From the NCBI GenBank assembly GCA_949710005.1, contig OX453273.1:44762118-44826117 (forward strand): 64,000 nucleotides of DNA, given 5' to 3'. The translations under genes and the position numbers were made by a program. The notes under the pieces are model-generated. The model was not told the DNA's origin and searched no databases. It was given only the letters and a program-made list of their open reading frames with translations. Below, piece after piece: positions 54,701 to 61,699 of the stretch. Each line of letters starts with the position of its first letter. Position 1 is the first letter of the stretch. This stretch comes from Ricordea florida (lineage: Eukaryota; Cnidaria; Anthozoa; Corallimorpharia; Ricordeidae).

Positions 54701-57700
54701 CAGCCGAAGGATGAGGTGCACAGAAACGTTCAAAATGGCAACGAAGTAGCATCAACCTCAGTGGATTATGAATCTGCCAAATCAAGCTTTGATTCAAGCT
54801 CTGTTGAAGAGTATGATGGTGATGAAAGTACACAAGCATCAGTAGATGTACCCATAACACTACAACAGAAACCTTCTGAAGCACCTACAGGGCAAGATTC
54901 TCTAATCCCCAATAACCAGGAAGGGAGCGTGACCATAGATGAGAAAGAGCAGCCAGACTTGGCGAGCGAAACTGATTTGCCTGTTTTAAACGCATGTAAC
55001 GGACCGGCTCCTCCACCAAAGCCTGCAAGAGCTTTTTTAACTATGCAAGATGTTGATCTCACTCCGAAAACAGCAAAGGTGCCCGTAAAACCACCTGTTC
55101 CTAAAAAACCACAATTCCTTGAAGCGGTTAGCACATCAGGAAGTCCGCCTGGGCAAAACGTGGAAGAATTTAAGTTTAAACATCTGGAGAAAGACATTTC
55201 GTGTGACAGCGCTGGTAGCCAAAAGACAGAAGACTCTATAGTGTGTGAGATACCCAAGTTTAAACCACCGCCACTACCACCGTTAATTTTAGAAAGTGAT
55301 GTTCATATTAATGATAATGACACAGAGCACGCAACAGATTCTCCTACTTCACCAGGTCCGCCGAACTTTAAACCACCTCCACCGCCTGGCATCACAACAC
55401 AGAAACCAAGTGAAACATTCTCAATTATTTCAGAAGCTTCCCCGGGTCAAGGAGCAGGCAGTGGTATGGTGCGAAAGAAAATGAAGCCATTGCCTCCAAT
55501 TCCTACCGATTTCACACCAATATCCAAGGACAAAGACAAGCAGGAGGAGGAGGAGGAGGAGGAGGAGTCGAGTGCTTTTGTTCGAGGTCAAGGTCCTCTT
55601 CTACTGAGACAGTATGCACAGGAGCTGGATGAACCAGAAGAGCAGAGTTTTGATATTCCTGTAGGTAGTGAAAGTGGAGAACAACTCCTTGAGGAATTGC
55701 CTGCACTAGACAAGACAACGGAAACTTGTCATCAAACCCAGGTCGTAGACATTGAAAACGCTGTGATTTTGCAGTCTTTGGTTGAGCCTGTCAATGCGTC
55801 AGGCAGTGAAGACATCGATGATTCCGAATGGTCATCAGAATGGGAAGAAAGTTCATCCCAAGGGAATGCCGGCTTGACTTTAACAGTTTCTAAGCTTGTT
55901 AAGAGTGCCAGTTTCTCCGTTGGGGATCATTTAATAAAGCCGGCCGCTTGTGTAGACGACCTACTGAAGCCAGACATAGGAATCATGCGTCCTCCACCTC
56001 CAATGCGTAGAAGGTCGTCTTCGCTTCCTGGGTTTCCAGTGGAAGGAGATCAAAAAGAAGAAGGAACCGTTGCCAGCTACTGGCGCACTGGGAACCTGCA
56101 AGAGTTGATCAACAGCAGGAATCAAGAAGCCGATATTGATGAGGGTGTCATTGAAGTCCAGGTGAGGTAGCCAAGGGGTGTGGAATCCTGTTGCCATGAT
56201 CTCAACTTTCATCCTGTGTGGTATTTATTTCACAATTTAGATAGATATGAAATAAATGAAACATTTGGCCCTTGATTTATACTGATGCTGTACCAGCGGA
56301 CGATTTAGCTCAGTTTGAAGAGTATCGCAATATCACGGATTTGAATCTCGTCCCAGCCTGTTCTTTTTTGAGACCGAATTGCAAATGATAATAAAAATTG
56401 TGTTATGCTGCAAGGGTCACATCTTCAAGTACGTAGCATCCTGAACTATATCCTAATAGGGTTCAGCCTGTTCACTTCTTGATCCTGACCGTCTGGTTAG
56501 TCTTTCTCTGTTTGAGACTGCTAGTGTCAGTTGGTCCTGGTGAATATAATGATACACTGTTCTACCTTCACTGCCAGCAGTCAAACGAACTGGGTTAACC
56601 CGGGTTAAATGGTAGCAGGTATTAACATTAATATACTGTTAGATACAGTGATTGCTGATCAGGTGCTTGGCATGGGCTTTTAATCAGAATTAGGATCAAG
56701 AATGGTGGTAACAGTTACCAAACCGTTAAATGTACCTTTCTTGAAAGGCCAGTGCCTTTACAAGATATTTAAAGGAGAGGCTATTATTCATGTGACCCCT
56801 CTGCGTTACGAACAAAGAGACAATGGACTTTTATGATCTTAGTTACGTACTCATTAGTGGAGCATCTTTTTATTTATCCTCATTGTGGATTTTTTATTTT
56901 ATTTAAGCTTCTGAAAGAGCAGCAGTCCATTGGCTTAATGGTTGTAGGGGGTCTGGACACCCATCTTGGTAGGTTGTATGTAAAAGACATCCAACCAGGC
57001 TCCCCTGCAGCCAATTGTGGCCGCCTTAGGACCGGGGACCAGCTATTGCAAGTGAACGATCAGTGTCTGGTTGAAGTGACACATAGCGAAGCACTGAACA
57101 TCCTCAAGAATACTCCACCTCTTGTTAAACTCACTGTGGCAAGGAAAAAGGACGGAGCAGATAACGGTTCTCTGGAGCTAGAGGCACGAAGTAGGCGCAC
57201 CTCAGAATACGATGGTCCAATAGTTTCCACTGCGAGAGAGTCGAGCACCGTTTCAAAGACGTCATCTGAACTCACACTTAGTCCACCAAGTGAGAGAGCA
57301 CCTCGTCCCAAATCATGTGTTTCAATGTCTTCATTTGGGACTCCTGCCAGTGATGAGCGGCTGCATGCATCACTGTTTAGTTCATTTGACGAGTCTGATG
57401 ATTATATACCTGCATACCTAGAACCTGAGAGTCCAACATTGAACCTGCGTCAGAATGATGTTCCAGTGACAATCATTGATGGCATACCAGGCGAGGAAGG
57501 TGAATCAGAAGAGAAACAAGAGATGCGACCATCAAGCAAGAGTGTCAGTTGGGCTGTCACTGACGACGAAAGTAAAGTATTCACCGTAGAACTCCTGAAG
57601 AGTGAGCACAGTGGCTTAGGTCTGAGTATAAGCGGTGGAGTGGACACACCGTATCACAACATCACAGTAAGCGTCTGTTGTTGGGATTTCTGTCTTTCAG

Positions 57701-59583
57701 TGTAACTGGGGAATGTCCTGTTGACTTCTTTGGTCAAATTTACTCATGGCCGGCCAATTTTACCGATTTGAATTTCATGTTTGATTTTTTTTTCCCACTG
57801 CATTCAAGAAACGACTCGAAGCCCAATCCCTCCTTTTTGTACAGGAGAACCAGAGCATGAACTGACAAGACATGACCGAGGAATTCCCCTTTTCTGTCTA
57901 TAGTAACAGTCACTCGGCCCTGAGCAATAGGATCTTTGCCTCAGGAGCTTTTTCGTCTGTTCTTTTTTACTGTAGGTTGATGTCATGTATCTCTCAAAAG
58001 CGTGCAATGATTTGCAAGTGTCTCAAAACGACTTAGTTGCTAAAGCTCAAAAGCTGAAATCTAGCTCTACAAATCTCTTAAATGTGGAAGGGTTTCAGGT
58101 CTTAGATTCGAAAGCAGAGGGTCTTAGAGCCTAGGTCCTTTAGTTTTCTTCAGTGAAACTGGCATTACCGGGACAATAGTTACTACAGTAGATTTTGTAG
58201 TCTTTAACTGGAGGAACAATAGCTCATTGCATTCAGCTGTTACCTCTTCATCCGTTAAGGTCCAGTAGTGTAGTATTTAGGTGTGTTGGACTTCAGATCA
58301 GGAAACCCGAGGTTCGAACTCAGTTGATGCAGTGTGTGTTCCTCTCTACCCACTTGTGGAAATGGCTACTGCAGGGCTGCAAATAATTTTCTTTTTCTTG
58401 AAAGGACATATATCCGACTAACTGACCAATTTGGTCGGACAAAACAAAAATGTAGTCGGACATCACCAAAAAAGGAATGTTGAATTTTATTCATCTTTAC
58501 TATTAAACAATACATGATAAAAAATATGTCCGGACATCATGTCCGACCACAGTTGGGGTTTCGTCGGACATGAGCTAATTTTGGTCAGGCAATGACCGAT
58601 GACCGGCTGTTATTTGCAGCCCTGGTACAAACTGCAAGCCTTTGATGTAGTAGCATCCCATCCAGGAAGGAGTAACGATAACAAACACCAGGTTACGCCC
58701 AGGTCATGTGGGCCTTGTGTCTCATGTATGCCGTAACTTAACCTCATTCATAGCTACAATGAATGTACAATGAATTTAGAGGTTTTCTGTTATAGACTGG
58801 TGGCCCTTTTTGCTGTTGTTGTTGTTGTTGTTGTTTGTCAACAAGTGAGAAATATTTGTTCTTTATTACCAGGTACGCCAGATTTTGTCAACCAGTGTTG
58901 CTGGTCGCGATGGACGTATAAAAAAGGGAGACAGCCTGTTGTCAGTAAATGGGAAATCTTTTAAAGGATTGACAAATTCAGAAGCTTTAACTCTCCTGAA
59001 AGACGCTCCCAATCGTGTCACGCTTGTTCTGGGTCGGTCAAAAGGATCCAAACAACTTGCCAAGTTGGCCATGAAGACTGTACATGGTGGCGCCAGCACA
59101 GACTCTGACGCATGGCCAACCAAGGAAGAACTCACAAAAAGAAGGAATCATACCAACAAAAGTAACACACCACCCAAACTTGAAACAATTCCATTGGATC
59201 TTGCCAAACAAAATGGTGACCACTCAATGTACGAACGTGTTAAGAAGAAACTGTTTTCCACCGGTGGATCTAAAACCCTTAAAGAAAGGCTGCAGAAATC
59301 ATCTCAGGGGCCTGCAGTGAGTGAGATATGCCTCGAGAAGGGGGCGTCCGGCTTAGGCTTTTCGTTGGCAGGGGGTCAGGACTCTTTGTATGGCGATGCT
59401 CCAGTCCATGTCAAGTATGTATTCAAAGAAAGTGTAGCTGGTAAGAGTGGTCTGTTAAAACCAGGAGATGAAATATTGGAAGTTAACGGACAACGAGTAT
59501 CTTACATGACAAATGTAGACGCGATTGAACTCATTCGCAAGCTTCCTTATGGACCGGTAGCATTGAAGATCAGACGTCGCTAA
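27739..59583 (+). CDS. Giant ten-PDZ scaffold protein, pro-IL16/PDZD2-like
   Basis: Exons: 27739-28079, 29517-29652, 30290-30426, 36219-36351, 37067-38078, 39239-39312, 40730-40961, 42060-42183, 42801-43075, 44125-44198, 44814-44859, 45840-45893, 46377-46430, 47217-47351, 47943-48694, 49349-50496, 51607-56161, 56908-57666 and 58873-59583 (TAA). They total 10,752 nt, 3,583 residues, and every junction keeps frame. Ten PDZ domains are read, with carboxylate loops NFGL, GLGV, GLGF, SLGI, GMGV, TLGL, SLGI, SIGL, GLGL and GLGF. No kinase, SH3, L27 or membrane segment is seen. The last domain ([17 protein letters not shown], then [10 protein letters not shown] and IRKLPYGPV) and the one before it resemble the C-terminal pair of pro-interleukin-16 and PDZD2. 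Such proteins are cytoplasmic or nuclear scaffolds. MUPP1/PATJ is the alternative, but an L27 domain is lacking and the linkers are far longer. Upstream exons cannot be excluded. Confidence 0.88.
28691..28834. mobile_element. Fold-back MITE in PDZ intron 1
   Basis: Two arms of ~65 bp pair around a short loop: TTTTTGTGATATCCAGAATA with ATCAAGGTCT and GTTATCAGCC at the left, and GGCTGATAAC, AGACCTTGG and TATTCTGGATATCACAAAA at the right. There is no coding capacity. Confidence 0.85.
29083..29132 (+). repeat. AAT-rich simple repeat
   Basis: Imperfect run of AAT and AAC triplets in PDZ intron 1. Confidence 0.8.
30493..30607. mobile_element. Fold-back MITE, sister of 44449-44559
   Basis: Arms read TCCTTGGTTTAAATGTTATT TTC at the left, and GGAAAATAAAATTTAAACC AAGGA at the right. 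The loop has CTCATTATCA. The copy at 44449-44559 has the same arms and loop order, so this is a family with two members in one gene. Confidence 0.75.
31488..32775 (-). pseudogene. Broken ZMYM1-like hAT transposase
   Basis: The remnant coding parts of the transposon: zinc-finger ORF of 129 codons, a shifted and stop-bearing DUF4371 start, a 113-codon DUF4371 ORF, and the dimerisation segment in another frame ending at TAA 31490-31488. Lesions are a nested MITE at 32156-32308, a frameshift near 31985 and an internal deletion near 31700. It is no functional gene, although related domesticated genes (ZMYM1-like) exist in animals. Confidence 0.8.
32156..32308. mobile_element. 153-bp MITE nested in the hAT relic, 8-bp TSD
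   Basis: Ends are inverted repeats of ~37 bp (AAGATTTCCGTACAGGTCCC and onward; right end complement AAGATTTCCGCACAGGTCCC). TTGAAGTA occurs on both sides (32148-32155 and 32309-32316), an 8-bp target duplication. That length suits hAT-type mobilisation. It was inserted after the hAT carrier. Confidence 0.85.
33378..33970. mobile_element. 593-bp TIR element in PDZ intron 3
   Basis: Both ends start GGTTAAAATGAATTTCAGGT and stay identical for about 38 bases, then remain similar for 20 more. The interior is AT-rich and has no ORF longer than chance. No clear target duplication was found. Confidence 0.8.
34096..34745. other. Unrecognised block with hairpin and chance ORFs
   Basis: The block is GC-richer than its surroundings and carries a 185-codon minus-strand ORF (34717-34160) without any domain I know and without splice context, so I do not call it a gene. 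TAGCCCGC and GCGGGCTA at 34709-34744 form a hairpin at its edge. It may be part of an LTR or DNA element. Confidence 0.35.
34831..35150. mobile_element. Fold-back MITE, well-kept copy
   Basis: Left half is a ~145-bp palindrome: AGATATGAATTTTATTTTCG and CAAAACAATATTTTAC against their inverses around AACGAGCGCAGCGAGTGAG. The right half (35000-35150) ends in GTAAAACACTCGTCTATATA, the inverse of TATATAGAC at 34984. The same order occurs, decayed, at 12558-12889. Confidence 0.8.
35151..36218 (+). other. Rest of PDZ intron 3
   Basis: Beyond the elements listed I see no exon or recognisable repeat. It ends with the acceptor TCATGCAG at 36211-36218. Confidence 0.5.
37067..40961 (+). other. PDZ gene exons 5-7: linker and PDZ3
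   Basis: Exon 5 encodes ~285 disordered residues rich in Ser, Lys and Asn, with basic Ser-containing sites such as GRSVSQGN and [11 protein letters not shown]3 (~536-625) follows: [20 protein letters not shown], then [26 protein letters not shown] with a phase-1 intron just before GDE. Exon 7 ends the domain (GIVSLKVKR) and adds a Ser-rich linker. Confidence 0.85.
38079..42059 (+). other. PDZ introns around exons 6-7
   Basis: The introns 38079-39238, 39313-40729 and 40962-42059 hold no exon in my model beyond those listed. The only repeat recognised is the LINE end at 41268-41530. Confidence 0.5.
40940..43075 (+). other. PDZ gene exons 7-9: PDZ4
   Basis: PDZ4 (~683-772) starts at the end of exon 7 (MEVVLYK), runs through exon 8 ([11 protein letters not shown], then [18 protein letters not shown]) and ends in exon 9 ([15 protein letters not shown]). 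The inner intron is phase 2 before QGD. Exon 9 continues with a helical segment ([20 protein letters not shown]). Confidence 0.85.
41268..41530 (-). mobile_element. LINE 3'-terminal fragment
   Basis: On the minus strand the fragment ends in a GATT-unit tandem repeat (41268-41284) directly after AAATAAAAATT, the same type of terminus as the LINE at 23119. The preceding ~200 bases are short-frame, AT-rich 3' sequence including GGGCCACAAGTTCATTGGGT. Only the 3' tip was inserted. Confidence 0.6.
44449..44559. mobile_element. Fold-back MITE, sister of 30493-30607
   Basis: TIRs of ~42 bp: GGTTCAATTTTTTCCTTGGT then TTAGATTTTATTTCCCTT at the left; the complement of the right end reads GGTTCAATTTTACCCTTGGT then TTAAATTTTATTTCCCTT. 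It lies in the intron 44199-44813. Confidence 0.85.
45640..46713 (+). repeat. Exact 537-bp tandem duplication doubling an exon
   Basis: The block 45640-46176 is followed directly by 46177-46713 with no difference I can see. Each copy holds a complete 54-nt exon (45840-45893 and 46377-46430) with its own acceptor TTTACAG and donor G|GTGGGT. The exon encodes [18 protein letters not shown], with two tyrosines, and has phase 1 on both sides, so one or both copies can be used without breaking frame. Zero divergence means either a very recent duplication or an assembly artefact. Confidence 0.93.
47044..47145. repeat. AT-rich low-complexity stretch
   Basis: About 100 bases made almost only of TAATAATTA/ATTATTAT-like words, in the intron before PDZ5. 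Confidence 0.85.
47217..48694 (+). other. PDZ gene exons 14-15: PDZ5 and a repeated linker
   Basis: PDZ5 (~898-985) begins [14 protein letters not shown], has an unusually long insert before [17 protein letters not shown], and is cut by a phase-1 intron in the Gly codon before DQ. The linker carries a duplicated ~50-residue unit: [20 protein letters not shown] at 48162 and [20 protein letters not shown] at 48303. PDZ6 opens at the end ([18 protein letters not shown]). Confidence 0.82.
48600..50496 (+). other. PDZ gene exons 15-16: PDZ6, linker, start of PDZ7
   Basis: PDZ6 (~1164-1246) is split by a phase-0 intron at [11 protein letters not shown] and contains [19 protein letters not shown]. 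The linker has a Pro-rich run ([10 protein letters not shown]), DSPPLPQV and an acidic patch, and the motif [16 protein letters not shown]7 begins near residue 1538 ([16 protein letters not shown]). Confidence 0.83.
51226..51509. mobile_element. 284-bp TIR element in PDZ intron
   Basis: Left end has CCATAGTTAATTGAGGGACT then GGTTATGAAAC. The complement of the right end has CCATAGTTTATATATATAGA then GGTTATGAAAC. The interior has two inverse copies around TGACCCTGCACAA and TTGTGCAGGGTCA. No coding capacity. Confidence 0.7.
51607..56161 (+). other. PDZ gene exon 17: 4.55-kb exon, end of PDZ7 and long linker
   Basis: The first ~38 residues finish PDZ7 ([20 protein letters not shown]). About 1,480 residues follow with no folded domain that I can see. 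They hold Asp and Glu runs coded by GAT (from 52081) and GAG (from 55543) triplet repeats, three PPSLF modules, two D(D)[10 protein letters not shown] units, PxxP sites ([23 protein letters not shown]), a Ser/Arg-rich patch (SRSRSK-like at ~54450) and near the end [15 protein letters not shown]. The protein is open throughout the exon. Confidence 0.88.
56295..56370 (+). repeat. tRNA-like SINE head
   Basis: GGACGATTTAGCTCAGTTTG (A box) and GGATTTGAATCTCGTCC (B box) with the right spacing, in the intron after exon 17. The body beyond 56370 is not recognised. Confidence 0.55.
58262..58730 (+). repeat. tRNA-derived SINE, interrupted by a hAT MITE
   Basis: The head at 58265-58325 (AGTGTAGTATTTAGGTGTGT; GAGGTTCGAACTC as B box) and the tail from 58625 (TAGTAGCATCCCATCC) belong to the SINE seen at 8826 and 15985. 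The element 58372-58624 splits it. Confidence 0.65.
58372..58624. mobile_element. hAT-type MITE nested in a SINE
   Basis: Perfect 15-bp terminal repeats CAGGGCTGCAAATAA with inner repeats of GTCGGACA/TGTCCGAC in both orientations. The CAGGG ends suit hAT. I could not confirm an intact 8-bp target duplication. Confidence 0.8.
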
Positions 59584-59806
59584 TTTGTTGTATATTAAAT
59601 GGAACAACTGCAGAACACCCCTGTACTCGAAGCGAGGGCTTGAAAAATGTATCAGTATTAATCACTATCAAAGGATACGCGTGCACGCGTATCCGCGGAT
59701 ACGCAAAGAACAGTTTGAGTTCCAGGGTATGCTGCAGTATAGCTTAACTGATATAAGTAGTCAAATGATTTCGAGCACAGTTTGGAATAAATAAGCACAA
59801 ATAGTT
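59584..59806 (+). other. 3' UTR of the PDZ gene with AATAAA
   Basis: AATAAA at about 59786-59791 lies 205 bases beyond the stop codon and is the first good polyadenylation signal. The 3' UTR contains the palindrome at 59673-59694. Confidence 0.6.
59673..59694. repeat. Perfect 22-bp palindrome
   Basis: The half-site GGATACGCGTG is followed at once by its exact complement in inverse order, with a further GGATACGC directly after at 59697. In RNA it would form an 11-bp perfect stem only with a loop taken from its own centre; in DNA it is a symmetric site. Confidence 0.95.
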
Positions 59807-60065
59807 TTTTCAAAGAATAAAAAAATTGTACGAGCCCATAGTGCGAGTTTAATTTCTTGTCTTTTGTAGAATTTACGAGTGCTTATTTATACTAAATTGC
59901 GCTGGAAAACATCTCATTACTTTTTAATAATATACATGCAAAAATTTATTTTCAAATTTCAGCACTCAATTTCCACTTTCTGCGCTGTCAGTTGGGATTT
60001 TAAAATTGACGTGTTCTCATCAAATCAGCGCGTTTAAATTTTTCCGTGTATATTTTTAATATATT
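59807..60065. repeat. Dispersed repeat, sister of 61173-61590 and 12060-12260
   Basis: Shares in order with 61173: TTTTTCAAAGA.TGAAAAAAATTG-like start, TACGAGTGCTT, TATACTAAATTGC, ATGCAAAAATTTATTTTCAAAT, TTTCCACTTTCT and ATTGACGTG. Unknown class. Confidence 0.65.
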
Positions 60066-60950
60066 GATATAATATTATAGTGATGTAAAAATAATGTGCC
60101 TCAGAGCCATTTGGTTTCATTTTCACTGGAGAAAACATCAAAATGTATTTTGATATTAGTCACTGTGAATGTGATTTACCGTTTCATGTGCGTTAACCAG
60201 CACATGTAGCGCTGCAAGTTACTTTTGTTGCAGCCACAATAATTCAACTGATTTTGTGGTTATTATCTGTGAGATAAAAACTGTTTTTAAGTAAACATAC
60301 AATAAGCAAATGGTTTTAAGTAATGTTAATGAAGAAATTTATTGTGCCCTACCTTCCAAAAATTGTCTTGAAGTAATTTAGGGCCCCATGGTAGATCGAA
60401 TTCAGATTAGTGTAGAACCCAGTACTATGAACGCAATGTTTTCTTTCCTTTTGTCTTTTTTTTTTCAAGAAATACTGTACATAATATTTTTAGAGTTCTA
60501 GAACGCACCTGCAGTAAATGGTGTTCGCAAAGCACAGCAAAAAATTTAATCTCTTTGCACACATACACATTGTACATATCATACAGTGCTATCATACGCA
60601 CCTCCGTGCATATTTCCCAACCACGTTAAATATGAATGACTGAGGAAAAATTGTGTTGAATTTTCAACAGTAGAAGCCATGGAAACGATAGCGTGGTATT
60701 TATTCTTTTTATTGTATTATGAAAGTGTTTATACACTACAGTGGAACAATCGATATCACAAAATTCCTGGGTTGTAAATAAAATTGCATAATCAACTTTT
60801 AACTTGTGGTTACATGGTTCTTGAGTACCTAAATAGAATTTAATGCCGTAGTGAAGGGAGTATTCGCTATGTCTGACATCTCTCTCAACCCAGAGACTCA
60901 TGGTTAAACACTTCACGTCCAGATCGAATTGGAATAAGTGATGCTGATAT
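60066..60950. other. Gene-free spacer
   Basis: No exon, RNA gene or clear repeat seen on either strand. Confidence 0.5.
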
Positions 60951-60954
60951 TTAT

Positions 60955-61090
60955 GAAGGGAGGGTTACTGCAGAACCCAGAAGAAACGAGAGAACCAACA
61001 ATAAACCCAACTCACGAGATGGCGGGAATCGAGCCCGCGTCACAAAGATGGAAGGCAACTACTGTTACTGCTGCGCTAGCGTTGCTCCCC
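60955..61090 (-). repeat. tRNA-derived SINE, minus strand
   Basis: The reverse complement has GCTAGCGCAGCAGTAACAGT, a perfect B box within GGGCTCGATTCCCG, and the tail TGGTTCTCTCGTTTCTTCTG, matching the family at 19578. Confidence 0.7.
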
Positions 61091-61172
61091 GAAACCTTGT
61101 TCCTTATTACTACACCATGAGAAACGGAAGTTTTCTTTGAACAAGGGAGAAGAATTCTCCCATCTCTATATT

Positions 61173-61590
61173 TTTCAAAGACTGAAAAAAATTGCTCGAG
61201 CCTGAAGGGCAAGTGCAGTTTGTTGTCTTTGTAAAATTTACGAGTGCTTCCTTATACAAAATTGCACTCCGAATCATTTTGATTAGTTGCTTGCTATTGA
61301 TATTCATGGAAAAATTAAATTTCAAATTCCCACCCTCATTTTCAACTTTCTTTACTGTTTGGGATCAATAGCCCATTTCCGAGTTGCTACATGCCTCAGT
61401 TTCAGAGCGAGTCCAGGTGCAAGACCTTTCAAATGGAAATGATAGAGTATTCTTATGCAAATTAAACTCATTTCCATTTGAATGGTCTTGCACCTGGACT
61501 CGCTATGAAACTGAGGCATGTAGCAACTCGGAAATGGGCTATTGACGTGCTTTCAGTCAATAAGCGAGTTGAAATTTTCGCATGTTTAAA
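61173..61590. repeat. Dispersed repeat interrupted by a palindrome
   Basis: The second full member of the family at 59807, with matching start (TTTTTCAAAGACTGAAAAAA) and end (ATTGACGTGCTTTCAGTCAA). The palindrome 61366-61544 splits it shortly before the ATTGACGTG end. Confidence 0.65.
61366..61544. mobile_element. 179-bp near-perfect palindromic insertion
   Basis: Arms of ~75 bp start CAATAGCCCATTTCCGAGTT and continue through GCTACATGCCTCAGTTTC and GTCCAGGTGCAAGACC to AAATGGAAATGA; the right arm is the inverse with only one or two changes. The loop is ~25 bases. A young fold-back MITE inserted in an older repeat. Confidence 0.88.
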
Positions 61591-61614
61591 AGCCTGAAAA
61601 AAGAAAAGGCTGGA

Positions 61615-61690
61615 ACTGGATTTGAACCTGCGACCAAAGCGAACACCTGTGCCACCCACCACCTGAGCTGTAAATACCCGTGTAAGGAAT
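61615..61690 (-). repeat. tRNA-like SINE head, minus strand
   Basis: Reverse complement: TTTACAGCTCAGGTGGTGGG (A box) and GGTTCAAATCC (perfect B box). The length between boxes is tRNA-like, but the stems do not pair well, so a SINE head is preferred over a tRNA gene. Confidence 0.6.
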
Positions 61691-61699
61691 GTTGCCAAA

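Larger units (their letters stand above)
56908..59583 (+). other. PDZ gene exons 18-19: PDZ8, PDZ9 and PDZ10
   Basis: PDZ8 (~3087-3175): [32 protein letters not shown]9 (~3325-3420): [20 protein letters not shown], cut in phase 0 at HNIT|VRQILST, then [17 protein letters not shown]10 (~3494-3582): [33 protein letters not shown] and stop. The protein ends within two residues of PDZ10's last strand, so there is no C-terminal tail. This C-terminal pair is the part most like IL16/PDZD2. Confidence 0.88.

Noticed and set aside
54766..55257. 163-codon antisense ORF within the 4.55-kb exon
   Set aside because: It is a mirror of the biased sense coding sequence and has no features of its own.
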